Source: Podochytrium sp. JEL0797 (lineage: Eukaryota > Chytridiomycota > Chytridiomycetes > Chytridiales > Chytriomycetaceae). Taken from it: DNA of 22,556 nt. Positions 1 to 9,937 of this stretch are shown one piece after another. The notes below the pieces were generated by a model. It saw nothing but the letters and a program-made list of their open reading frames with translations, ran no database searches and was not told the DNA's origin. The DNA is taken from the NCBI GenBank assembly GCA_027596195.1, contig JADGJG010000364.1, forward strand, positions 1 to 22,556, read 5' to 3'. Made by a program: the position numbers and the translations under genes. Each line of letters opens with the position of its first letter. Position 1 is the first letter of the stretch.

Positions 1-6
1 CCACAG

Positions 7-507
7 ATTCGTCCAAGTGTTCCGAATGGGCATTCGATTGGGCCATTGAAGAAATGTAAGCTTCCCGTCGTCGCCTGATTCCCCAAACTGCGACCCTTGC
101 TGACGCTTGTCAAATGATTTATTAGTGTGAGACCCGACACGGACCAAATCGTTCTCATCAACGTGCGCGCCCCCGCCATCCTCCCCGGCCGCTTCGGCGC
201 CCTCAAAGTCGACTTCCAATCCGAAATCGACGCCATCGACGCGGCCGACAAACAACAAAGCCACGACCTGTTGAGAGCTTATGCCAACAAACTTCCCATC
301 AACAAGTACAACATTCGCGGCGTGGCATTGCGTGGAGACGCGCGCGATGAGTTGATGTGGAAGGTGGAGGACATTGGGGCGAATATGTTGGTGATTGGGA
401 GTCGTGGATTGAGTGGGTTCAAGAAGGCGTTGATGGGGAGTGTGTCGGAGTATTTGGTGCATCATTGTAAGGTTCCGGTGGTGGTGGCCAGACCTCCCGA
501 GAAGTGA
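7..507 (+). CDS. Universal stress protein (USP-A), 5' end outside window
   Basis: Small ATP-binding USP-family protein, probably cytosolic; the family is linked to stress and energy sensing and the exact role is unknown. Visible exons are 7-55 and 126-507, with a GT-AG intron at 56-125. Bases 1-6 (ccacag) look like the 3' end of a further intron, so the first exon lies outside the window. About 143 residues are visible. The N-terminal part carries the DSSKCSEWAFDWAIEE helix, and the C-terminal part the ATP loop [15 protein letters not shown] (G-x2-G-x9-G-S). It is the closest paralog of USP-F at 12520-13448. Exon 126-507 corresponds exactly to four exons of USP-F joined together, with a C-terminus four residues shorter. 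Family assignment is secure; the splice sites rest on the paralog alignment. Confidence 0.9.
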
Positions 508-570
508 ACGTGTGGGTTGTTTTTCTCGTTCTTTTGGCTGCTTTCCTTCTTTCTTTTCTTGAATGTGATA

Positions 571-576
571 AATAAA
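571..576 (+). terminator. Polyadenylation signal AATAAA of USP-A
   Basis: A canonical AATAAA lies 64 nt after the USP-A stop codon and 60 nt before the Dicer start codon, in a T-rich stretch. Confidence 0.6.
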
Positions 577-635
577 ACTGTGTAAAACCATTTCTCTTTG
601 TCCTTTCTCTCTGGTCTTAGCCTTTTTGGGGGGTG

Positions 636-3600
636 ATGGGGCGCAAAGATTCGCAAATTTGGATGACTTGGCCACCAGAAGTGGAGGATGATGTCCCCGT
701 CACCGCCGCCGTCACTGCTAATCCTGCGGATGCAGTCACGACTATCAGTGATGCGATTGAGGAGCCTCTCTATATTGGGTTATGCGAGGACCTGGACGAA
801 GCCAACTTGACCCTTCCTAAACGAACGGACACACCGAGGGGGTACCAGCGATTCGTCTTTGACCACGCAAAGGTAATTCGCTTCTCTACGACGATATCTG
901 CCACTTGTTGTAACGGGTTCGTTGATCCAACAGACGCAAAACACGATCGTCGTTCTCCCGACCGGCAGCGGCAAAACACTCATCTCGCTGCTCCTGATCA
1001 AGCATGTGCATGAGATAGACTACGAAAGGGGGATGGTATGCAGTGTCAACGCACGTTTGGTCTCCAACTCAAAACCCCCTTGTCGCATCAGAAACGCATT
1101 TCCGTATTCTTAGCGCCGCAAATTCCACTCGTGTCCCAGCAAACCAATTATTTGAGACAGAATTGTGACTTCAAGGTCAGAATGTACCACGGCGAGCTCG
1201 GTGTTGACGGGGTATGTGTTTTTTTGTAATTGGACACCATGTTTGATTGAAACCGCGACGTGTTTTGTTTAGTGGACTCAAGAAGCGTGGGAAGCCGAAT
1301 TCAAAGAGTTTGGGTGCATGGTCATGACTCCCGCGATTTTGGAGATGCTGTTGCGCCGAAGATTCATCGCATTGAAGGAGGTTTGGTCTTGAGTTCGATG
1401 AAGGGCCGTATCATTTTTGACCCCCCCGGTGCTCAACAGATCAACCTCATCGTTTTCGACGAATGCCATCACGCGAGAAAGAATTCAACATACAACCAAA
1501 TCATTGCTCTTCACTACATTCCGTCCCCCGACGACGAGAAGCCCTTATTATTTGGTATGACTGCGTCTCCCCTGAATGGAAAGGGGAGCGGGATCGACCT
1601 CTCCATCAAACAACTCGAAACCAACCTCTGCTGCAAAGCCATCACTCCGGACTCCCACAGTGACCTCAAACATCACGTCACGACGCCTGCCAAAACGATT
1701 GTTGTTTATGAACCGGTGCAAACCCGTGCACCACCGCTTCTGGCGTGTCTTCAAGGGATGGGGATTGCGGATGTTCCGCAGCTCAAGCAGTTGTTGAGCG
1801 ATGCGATTGGAATTTGGGAGGATTTTGGGGGTTGGGTGGCGGACGCGTTTTTGAAATCGAGTTTGGAGGGGATTTTTGCGAGTCATCGGAGGCAAACGCA
1901 GAAGGCTCTGGAGGAGGGAAACGGAGAAGATTTGGCAGCGGTGGGGAATCGTCTCAACTCGGGGCTGCAGATCGAAACCAGGGTGGAAGTGGGGATGGAG
2001 ATGGAACTGGTGGAGGAGGATTATTCGGTATTCGCTTCTGCAACTGCGATGGACGGAGTTTTGTACGGGAATCAAATGCAGATTGAAACCGAATTTGGAC
2101 TCGACAAAACTGCAAACGGTATTGAGATCTTTTGTTGCGGTTTGCGACGTGACGCTAATTTCTCAACCATAGCCAAGCTGTCTCACATCAAGTTTCAAAA
2201 CTTCGTCAAAGCCGTTGCAGAGATGTTGGAGAAGGAGTCGGCTGCCGGATCTCTTTTGTGCCCTGATGTGGCGTCATTCTCATTTCAAGACTCTTCCGCG
2301 ATTTCTCCTTCCCTTTTCGAGGGCATGAGTTGTGAGTATTAGCATTTATTCTGATTTGTCCACATCTTGGTTTGATCGCCTCTGTTTACAGCCAAGTTCA
2401 AGAAACTGCTGTCAATTTTGGAAGCTTACGCATCTGACACTCTCTTTTGTGGAATCGTATTCACCGAGAAGCGCTCGACGGCAAAAATCATGTCTCTGAT
2501 CCTGCCTCGCTCGCCCCGAATGGGTTTTGTCAAGTCCGATTGCTTGATGGGCCACGGTGGAATGAAACAGTTTCATGGGAAGCGACATGGCGGAATCAAC
2601 CAATTTTCGATGGAAGTACGCAACCAACGCAGAGTGGTAGGAGACTTCAAGGGCGGGGCTTTGAACTTGCTCACCGCAACTAAAGTAGGTCAAACAATTT
2701 TTCTCCTTGGTGATCTGGATCTGATTGTTTGATCTTCGAACAGGTGGCTGAAGAGGGAATTGACATTCAACCTTGCAATCTCGTCGTGCGCTTCGATAAT
2801 GTCACGACAGTCATCTCCAACATCCAATCGCGCGGTCGTGCGCGTCACAAGGACAGCAACTACGTGTTAATGGTCAGCTCCTTCGATTTGGGTACGATTC
2901 AACGCATCAAACAACTCGAAGTCAACGAAGCGAAAATGAACGACCTCCTTCAAGACCGAACCGACCAGGATTCCTCCGTCAACGACCCCCTGGACCACTC
3001 GATTTCAGTGTCCGACGAAACGTTTTTCCAAATCAAATCTGGGGCCAAACTCTCCGTCTTCAATGCCATCAGCGTGATACATCAATATTGCGACTTGTTG
3101 CCGCACGACTCGTTTGCGAACCTGAGCCCGATTTTCAACACGGGTCCGTGTCTTTTATCGAGCGCGGGAGGCGAATACCGCATGGGCTGGATTTCCTCGC
3201 TACAGCTTCCCGCCAACGCGCCCTCCACTTGCAGATACATTTCTGGGAAACCTTCCTCGTCACGCACCCATTCCAAACGGCTCGTTGCTCTCGAGGCCAT
3301 CAAACACCTCTATGCTGCCGGCAGCTTCAACGAGCATCTGAAACTAAATCGATACGATATCGGCCCTGTGAACGGAGATGATGATTTGGTTGACGCGAAG
3401 CGCGCGGCGATGGGTGTCAAGAAGGTTGGAGGCAACGTGCATCAAGTGACTGAATACGAAACCATGCTGCCGCGTTTGTTTCTCAAGACGTTTCCGTGTG
3501 GTGGGGGGGGAGGTGGAAGTGCTCCTGATTCTTTTGGTGGGTCGAATGGGGGTTTGAGCGGTTTGGAGTCGATGGATCCTGTGGAGCAGATGGTGGTGGA

Positions 3601-6073
3601 ACCTCAGAGTAGCCTGCGTAACTGTCGTTTGAATACCTTGTTGGAGGAATCGATGGAACGGGATTCTGTTTTGTCGCGACCACCAGCCAACGACGGCGTT
3701 TCTTCTCCCCCAGATCCAGGGGCGCATATCGCCTCCACGAAACGTTCCCAGCTGCCTGTCTCAACGGAGGGTTATCTCACTCTTCTGCGATTGGACGGGA
3801 ACGACCATGACCGAATGTTGGATATCGCTCTGCTTCTCGCGTTCAAACTCTCAGACGACGCCATCAAGAATCACGTGATTGTGATCAACAAGCAACCACG
3901 GCGAGTAACGCTTATGTCGAGTTCGATTCCGATCCGCATGGACGCGGACAGGAACGACGCGATTCAAAAGTTTTCAGATGCTCTCTTTTTCAATGCACTG
4001 TTGCGGACGCCGCCGCCAGTATCGGACCCCGAAAACGAGTATCTGATTCTCGTGGTTCCTCTTATCAGTGGTGAGGAGGCGGCGTTGAATCTGCATGATG
4101 CAGGACGGGTGGATGGGTTGGTTGACTGGAGGATGCTCGCTGCTGTTTCGGTCCATGAAGGGGCGGTATTGAAACACCCAGTTTTGGAGGGCAAGGACCA
4201 GGGTGGGGAGGAGCTTGTGGAGTCGCAACCGAGGCTGGAGGAATGTGCACCCAATTTTGTGCATCTGTTTGACAAGTTGGGCGATGACTTGGTGGTCGGG
4301 GACTCTGCGTATTGGAATCGCAAGTACCAAGTAGTGGATGTTCTGCGGGACGCGACGCCGTTTTCTATCAAGGAAAATGGGTTTGACTCTGTCGCGAGTT
4401 TTTACAAGCTCCGACTGCGTGCTCGAACTCCCGTGCTGGCGGACCAACCAGTTTTATTGGCACTTCCGTTGCCCCATATGCACCAGAGTGGGAAAATGGA
4501 AACGTCGAACCAACATGCTTTCGTCCATTTGATTCCTCAGTTCTGCACGCCGTTTCCCATCTCTGCGAGCCTCATGGCACAAGCCGTGTTCGTTCCCCCG
4601 ATCATTCAGAGCGTGTATCATCGACTCTCGACACTCGAAATCCGGCAAGCTTTGAATCTGAGCGACGCAAGCTCTCCGGCCATGTTTCAAGCCGCATTCA
4701 CGTCCTCCGGAACCCAATTCGCCGAAAACTACGAACGCCTCGAGTTTTTGGGCGATTCGTTCCTCAAGATGCAACTCTCCCTCCATTTGTTTGTACACCA
4801 TCCTTCCAAAGACGAAGGCTGGTTGACGCGTTCCAGGATGGCCTTGGAGCGAAACAAGCATCTGTTGAAAATCAGTGTCCGACGCGGTCTTCCGAACGCT
4901 CTCATTCCCGGTGCGATTTCGAGAAAGACGTGGAGGCCACCGATGCGGGTTCAGCAGGCAGTCAAGGTGTCAGATAAGGCGGCTGCGGATATTGTTGAGG
5001 CTGTGATTGGCGCGTGTGTGGTTTCGCCTGGTGCGGATGCGGGTTCGAAGGCTGTGAAGGCATTCTTTGGTGACGCTTACGAAGATCGATTGGAAGGGTA
5101 TTTGGGCAAGTTGTCAAGCAGTGGAATATCGGGGTCGATTGATTCGGAGCTGGGACTGATGCGTCACTTGCTCGTTGACCAGTTGCATGAAAAGTTGGGA
5201 TACAGGTTCAAGAATACGAAGCTGGCAATTGAAGCCGTAACACACACATCTGCAATTGGGATTTTTGGCTCATCGTCGTGTTTTCAGCGCTTGGAGTTTC
5301 TGGGTAAGAGTTGGTTCCATTCTGTTTATATTGGCTAAACGAAAAATAGGCGACGCGATTCTCGGATACCTTGTATCCGTCAAGCTCTATCATCTTCCAC
5401 AGCTTTTGAGCCCCGGCGAATTGTCTAACCTGAAATCCGAGCTCGTCAACAACCAATTCCTTGCGGTCGCCGCGTTTCGAATCGGTCTCCAAAAACACCT
5501 GATTCACGCAGTTCCCGCTCTCGCACAAGCTCTCGTTGGTTTTGGAGGCCGTATCGCAGTCGCGAGACGCAGCGAACAACGGGAGGGAAATTCCACGGTC
5601 GAAAAAACTCGATTTTGGCACAATCTGCCACCCGCGCCGAAAACAATCAGTGATGTGTTGGAGGCTCTGATTGGTGCTGTCACTCTGGATTCTGGTGGAT
5701 TGGATGCTGCTCAGAGCGTCATTGAGCGCGTGTTAGTCGAGCCTTGGTGGGATTTGATGGCGCCGAACGAAGCCGCGGATATTTCGAATCCTGTTCGAGA
5801 TATGCATTTATTTGCGGACAGCAAGAAATGCGATGCCTTTTTCATCCGGTTTGTACACGCCAATATGTCGCGAAATGTGGCATTAATGTTTGCTTCGGCG
5901 CTAGATCGTTCCAAGTTCCCGGCGAGGAAAAGTTTTGCTGTTCGATCGAGAAACACGAACGAGTGATTGCGCAGTGCTTCTCAACTTCCAAGCGTCTCGC
6001 GAAAAGGATGGCGGCTGCTGAAGCCGCCGAAGCGATGAAGGATGCAGGAGTTTGTGAATGCGAATGCCGCTGA
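636..6073 (+). CDS. DCL: Dicer (RNase III ribonuclease of RNA interference)
   Basis: Cuts long dsRNA into small RNAs. Proposed exons: 636-872, 934-1035, 1092-1211, 1273-1380, 1440-2118, 2173-2331, 2392-2684, 2744-5303, 5350-5848, 5905-6073, giving 1641 residues without frame breaks, which is a normal Dicer length. Domains in order: DExD helicase with Walker A TGSGKT (89-94), DECH (196-199) and MTASP; helicase C with QSRGRAR (594-600); DUF283 dimerisation domain (about 672-768); a Gly-rich linker; PAZ around YWNRKYQVVDVL (from about 1089); RNase IIIa with ERLEFLGD (1230-1237) and DIVE (1315-1318); RNase IIIb with RLEFLGD (1415-1421) and DVLE (1521-1524); C-terminal dsRBD (about 1570-1635) ending in a SKRLAKRMAA helix. 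Metal-binding acidic residues are present in both RNase III domains, so the enzyme looks active. The ATG at 636 is the first in frame. Apparent frame changes at about 5300 and 5850 are resolved by GT-AG introns. Confidence 0.95.
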
Positions 6074-6082
6074 ATGAATCAT

Positions 6083-7065
6083 TTATTTCTTGCTGCTTCC
6101 CAAATCGATTGTTTCGATCCCACCAACAACGTCCGAATCAGATCCCGCAGGAGCAGATCGTCCAAAGTTTTCTTCGACCATTTTCGACGCGTGCTCAATT
6201 TGAATTGGTGCCTTGGGCGCAAACATTTTGAATTGAACAGGAGCTTGTGGACGCTCGATTTCGTGTCTTGGAATGGAGTGAACGACGCGAGACACAGGTA
6301 CAGATGATTCGCCAGGGATATTCGACGAATGAAGAGATTTGCTCGCGACAGCGGCGGATGGTTTCGGGGGGTCCAACGACTTCATCGACTCTGGAATCAA
6401 GTAACCGACCAAACACTTGTCTCCGAGGATGTATTCGAGATTCACCCACTGTAGAATCGAAACCAATAAGAGGCAAATGGCGAAACAAGCTTCAAATTAC
6501 CGGGTGTATTTTGTTGAACAGCTCAGTCGCGTCTTTGCCCGCACCACGCATCAGCTATAATAAAATAAGTGAGTCGCGTGGCGTGGAATCAAGAGCAAGA
6601 AGTCGCACCTGGCCAACACCCCCCGGGTGGAAATGCAGATAGTTCGTGCAGCAATAGACCTTGCCCTGGAAGGCCATCCACAGGTCCTCCTTTGTCCTGT
6701 GATGCGCAATGTCCGAGGGCGTGTAGCGCTGCAGCTGAACTGCACCGCCGCGCAGATCGGCGCCAGAGGCCTTGAGGCGCGTCCAGTCTGAGATCGGTTG
6801 GTCAGAAAACGCACAGCACGACTACACACACCTGTCGCTGAGTGTCCTGGAGATAGCGCTACCTTCTTGCGCTGCGATCCCGCAAGCTGCGGCGAGTCTG
6901 TGGTCGCAAGGGTCATTAGTCATCAGGCATCTCCGCAAGCTGCCCACCTCGCATGGGGAACTGGTTTGCGCTGCCTTTTGCACTCTCGCCCTCGGTACCA
7001 CTGTCGCTGTCCGACCTGCGGCCTCGATCAGCTGGAGGAGTAAAATGAACCGTGCGCGGGAGCAT
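6083..7065 (-). CDS. Cytochrome b5-domain protein (Ncb5or/IRC21-like)
   Basis: Predicted small haem protein for electron transfer. Exons on the minus strand: 7065-6948, 6897-6832, 6787-6609, 6554-6501, 6448-6083; 260 residues. Introns are 44-54 nt. An N-terminal segment (KKVALSPGHSATDWTRL, about 50-66) resembles the stretch preceding the b5 fold in cytochrome b5 reductase 4. The b5 domain follows, with haem ligands in HFHPGG (His115) and in KIHPWVNLE (His138). The roughly 120-residue tail is Ser/Pro-rich with no FAD or NADH reductase domain, so this is a stand-alone b5 protein like yeast Irc21 rather than a complete reductase. The start at 7065 is supported because intron removal gives one open frame from it; an alternative ATG at 6916 lies inside proposed intron 1, next to a CTAAT branch-like site. 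It converges on Dicer with 9 bp between stops. Confidence 0.85.
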
Positions 7066-7384
7066 GTTGGAAATCAAGAAATATATTAAATATTTCGGGA
7101 AAAGAACTCCTTCGAATGAAATTAGAAACTATCGGTTAGGGGCAAACGAACGCTTTCCACTCTTCCACGGTGCTATCGACTCTATCGCTCATCTGTCGTT
7201 TAGCGGCACAGCCCCACAGGTTGATTTGCCATATTTTCCTTCAGCTGGTTTTCGCGACGCGCGTCTTCTTGTCATGTGGACCAGCAGTGGATGAAGCTGC
7301 GACTGCCTTCATTGGCTGGCTGCAAGCTCGAAAGCTGCAAATTGTGTTTCCACCATTTCCCCAAATTCCATGCAAAAGGTTTAT
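7066..7384. other. Intergenic: cytochrome b5 upstream region and USP-B 3' end
   Basis: About 320 bp between the start of the b5 gene and the USP-B stop codon. It starts AT-rich (around 7078-7100) and becomes mixed. Short open frames occur on the plus strand, but none shows a recognisable domain. It probably holds the b5-gene promoter; the only recognised element is the USP-B poly(A) signal. Confidence 0.5.
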
Positions 7385-7385
7385 T
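7380..7385 (-). terminator. Polyadenylation signal AATAAA of USP-B
   Basis: On the minus strand the sequence reads TGAATAAA: the last base of the stop codon is the first base of the AATAAA hexamer. Confidence 0.6.
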
Positions 7386-8024
7386 CAACGAACGACAACA
7401 CAAGGGCAGTGAGAATTCTTGCTCAAATACTCAGACACAGATCCCATCGTAAGGCGTTTCATGCCTGTCAATCCTCTCGTTCCAACGACCAAGCTGATAT
7501 CAACAAAAAAAAACTGATATCAGGACACGCGGTTCAAATTACAAGATCGTCAAAGTGAACTCACAGATCGGCTTGCAGCTTCTCGGTCATGCTGCAGATT
7601 TCGTCGCGTGGATCTCCGCGCAATAGGATGGCTCGAACGGGCACGTTGGGGCCTACAAGTTGACGCGCTTTTTCCATGTTGGTTTGCAGGAACACGCGGA
7701 GACGTTCTTGGTTTGATGGGGTGCAGTTTTCGGGAACGCAGGCTGTGTTCGGGTTTCGAAGGAGTATCAATCATAAGGACAAGGAGGAAAGTGGCGTGTC
7801 GCAATGGAAAAGGAAAACTCACATAGCAAAACAAGCTTGTTGCGAACTTCTCCGTTTGACGTCTTGATCATGTTGTTGATGGTCCAAAAGAGGGCGGATT
7901 GGGATTCTTGCGAGCTGTCCAATCCGACGACGGTGATGCGTCCGGCGATTGCGTCCTTTCTCCACTCGTTGGCATCGAAGGGGCCTGAGAGCTCTTGGTG
8001 GGATTCTTTGGCTGGGAGAGGCAT
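7385..8024 (-). CDS. Universal stress protein (USP-B), first of tandem array
   Basis: ATP-binding USP, 162 residues. Exons: 8024-7823, 7742-7565, 7493-7385. It has the Rossmann-like USP core: AGRITVVGLDSSQES strand and helix at the N-terminus, ILLRGDPRDEIC mid-domain, and the ATP loop GTRGLTGMKRLTMGS near the C-terminus. Intron 1 (7743-7822) is at the same position as in USP-C, D and E. Intron 2 (7494-7564) is unique to this copy; without it the frame stops after QADL, before the ATP loop. The start at 8024 is chosen because it aligns with the starts of USP-C and USP-E. An in-frame ATG at 8105 would add 27 residues and cannot be excluded. It is the most divergent member of the four-gene array. 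Confidence 0.88.
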
Positions 8025-8199
8025 ACGAGAGATTTTGGGTTGATTTTTTCTTTGGGGACAATGGGGAGGCGTGAGGTTCCCGCGCGAACGGGTGGCATGA
8101 GTCATACCGCAAAGAGCCACATCGGCGGCGAAAGGGATTCACTTTTTTGAACTTTGTTTGATTGGAATTTGGAAGAACCATGAAAGAAAAAGAATATAT

Positions 8200-8205
8200 T
8201 TTATT
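8200..8205 (-). terminator. Polyadenylation signal AATAAA of USP-C
   Basis: AATAAA on the minus strand, four nt beyond the TAA stop codon at 8212-8210. Confidence 0.55.
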
Positions 8206-8209
8206 GGAT

Positions 8210-8784
8210 TTAACGGACAACCACGCACGGGCAATGCGATTGCTTCGAAAGATAATCCGACACCGATCCCATCATGGTGCGACGCACACCCGTCAATCCT
8301 CTCGTTCCGACAACGAGCACATCCGCGTTCAAGGTTTCCGTCATGGTGCAGATTTCGTCGCGTGGGTCACCGCGGAGGAGAATAGCGCGCAGCGGAACCT
8401 TGGAGCCAATCAGTTCGCGGGCCTTTTCCATGCTCGTCTTGAGGAACGCGCGGAGACGGATTTTGTTGCCTTCGGAGCAGTTTTCGGGGATGCATGCTGG
8501 ATGCGAAGAAAAAAATTTAGGGTTCCTGGGTCGCCGAAATTATGCAATCAGGAAAGGTCGAACTCACACAACAGGACGAGCTTGTTTTTGATTTCGTCGT
8601 TGGACGTCTTGACAAAGTTGTTGATTGCCCAGAGGAAGGCGGTTTGAGATTCCGGGGACGAGTCGAGACCCACGGCGATGATTCGTCCGGCAATGACGTC
8701 CTTGCGCCAGTCATCCGAGTTGAAGTAGCCTGAGATTTCCTCGAATGATTCGGCGTCTTTGCAGTAGGCGGCAGTGAGAGACAT
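8210..8784 (-). CDS. Universal stress protein (USP-C)
   Basis: ATP-binding USP, 167 residues, two exons: 8784-8568 and 8496-8210, with a 71-nt GT-AG intron at 8497-8567. The protein begins MSLTAAYCKDAESFEE. It has the RIIAVGLDSSPESQ strand and helix, ILLRGDPRDEIC, and the ATP loop GTRGLTGVRRTMMGS, ending CPCVVVR. The start at 8784 matches USP-E; an in-frame ATG at 8835 would add 17 residues that are not conserved. The region 8785-9001 upstream contains no other gene and is the likely promoter. Confidence 0.9.
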
Positions 8785-9001
8785 GTGGTTGGGTTTGTGG
8801 TTTTGGAATGATTGCAATACAGTAGTTGGAATCAATTTTTTTTTATGGGCTCGCGTTCAGTTGTAATGGTGACTCGAACCTTGCTTGTCGAGGCTTTTCG
8901 AGTCACGGGCCGCGTGCCAAGTGACAAGTCTGATAACAAACTTGTGGCAGAAAGAGACAAGAAAAGTGAGGCGGCCCACGCAATTACACCAAATTTAGTA
9001 C

Positions 9002-9007
9002 TTTATT
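9002..9007 (-). terminator. Polyadenylation signal AATAAA of USP-D
   Basis: AATAAA on the minus strand, about 63 nt past the USP-D stop codon; the spacing is nearly the same as in USP-E. Confidence 0.6.
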
Positions 9008-9070
9008 GAAATAAAAGGAACAAGAGAAAAGGATTCGTATCAAATTATAGTTGCGGCGGCAAAGCTGAAA

Positions 9071-9702
9071 TTAACGGACAACAACACAAGGGCAATGCGA
9101 GTGTTTCGACAGATAATCGGACACCGATCCCATCATGGTGCGACGCATGCCAGTCAATCCTCTCGTGCCGACAACGAGAACGTCCGCGTTCAAGGTTGCA
9201 GTCATGATGCAGATTTCGTCGCGTGGGTCACCGCGGAGCAGAATGACACGCAGGGGAACCTTGGGACCAATCAGTTCGCGGGCCTTTTCCATGTTGGTTG
9301 TGAGGAACGCGCGGAGACGGATTTTGTTGGCTTCGGAGCAGTTTTCGGGGATGCACGCTGGATTGGGTTTTGAGATTTAGGATTCACGCGTTTTCGTAAT
9401 GTGGAAGCCACGCGCAATCGGGGATATCAATTCAACTCACACAAGAGGACGAGTTTGTTTTTGATTTCGTCCAAGGATGCAGTGATGTTGTTGATTGCCC
9501 AGAGAAAGGCGGTTTGAGATTCCTGGGACGAGTCGAGACCAACGGCAATGATTCGTCCGGCAATGACGTCCTTGCGCCAGTCGTCCGAGTTGAAGTAGCC
9601 TGAGATTTCCTCGAATGATTCGGCGTCTCTGCAGTAGCCGGCAGTGAGAGATATTTGAGTTGGGGGTTTTTGAGATTTAAAATACGCGGGATTTTTTATC
9701 AT
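9071..9702 (-). CDS. Universal stress protein (USP-D), ancestral start codon lost
   Basis: ATP-binding USP, two exons: 9702-9441 and 9357-9071, with an 83-nt intron at 9358-9440. The ATP loop is GTRGLTGMRRTMMGS and the C-terminus is CPCVVVR. The start codon used in USP-C and USP-E is ATA here (9654-9652), so the reading ISLTAGYCRD replaces MSLTAAYCKD. The nearest upstream in-frame ATG is at 9702, giving a 182-residue protein with 16 extra N-terminal residues (MIKNPAYFKSQKPPTQ). One codon is missing after AINN relative to C and E. The rest of the frame is intact, so I call it a gene rather than a pseudogene. Confidence 0.82.
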
Positions 9703-9716
9703 CCTGGTTTTCGGCT

Positions 9717-9730
9717 TGATATTAATATCA
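9717..9730. repeat. 14-bp perfect palindrome upstream of USP-D
   Basis: TGATATTAATATCA is its own reverse complement and sits 14 nt upstream of the USP-D ATG at 9702. It could be a dimeric regulator site or lie in the transcript leader. No equivalent is seen at the same place in USP-C or USP-E. Function is unproven. Confidence 0.4.
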
Positions 9731-9869
9731 GAGATAAAAAGTGCGCGCGAAAAGAATATGTAATGAACAGCCGCAGCCGTAGGAGGTTAAGTCGGGGTTT
9801 CCTACTCTCCTGAGCCATATCGCATTGCGACACGCGTGTATAAATCATAATTCACTTCAAAAATATGCA

Positions 9870-9875
9870 TTTATT
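9870..9875 (-). terminator. Polyadenylation signal AATAAA of USP-E
   Basis: AATAAA on the minus strand about 62 nt past the USP-E stop codon, within a 3' UTR similar to that of USP-D. The stretch 9731-9869 upstream of USP-D shows no gene. Confidence 0.6.
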
Positions 9876-9937
9876 AGAAAATCAGGGAAGGGGTATTATG
9901 ATTCGTATCGAATTATAGTTGCGGCAGAAAAGGTGAA

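Noticed and set aside
1548..2075. 175-codon minus-strand open frame opposite the Dicer helicase
   Set aside because: It lies entirely antisense to a coding exon with clear helicase motifs, and its Arg/His/Pro-rich translation has no domain.
5300..5910. Apparent frameshifts near the Dicer 3' end suggesting a pseudogene
   Set aside because: GT-AG introns at 5304-5349 and 5849-5904 restore a continuous RNase IIIb and dsRBD reading, so the gene is intact.
6551..6916. 121-codon minus-strand open frame as a separate gene
   Set aside because: Only its first part is in the right frame; past 6832 it runs through an intron into a shifted frame of the cytochrome b5 exon. The spliced model explains the region better.
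9731..9869. Possible tRNA in the spacer between USP-D and USP-E (GC-rich short stems)
   Set aside because: No consistent acceptor, anticodon and T-loop combination could be drawn on either strand.
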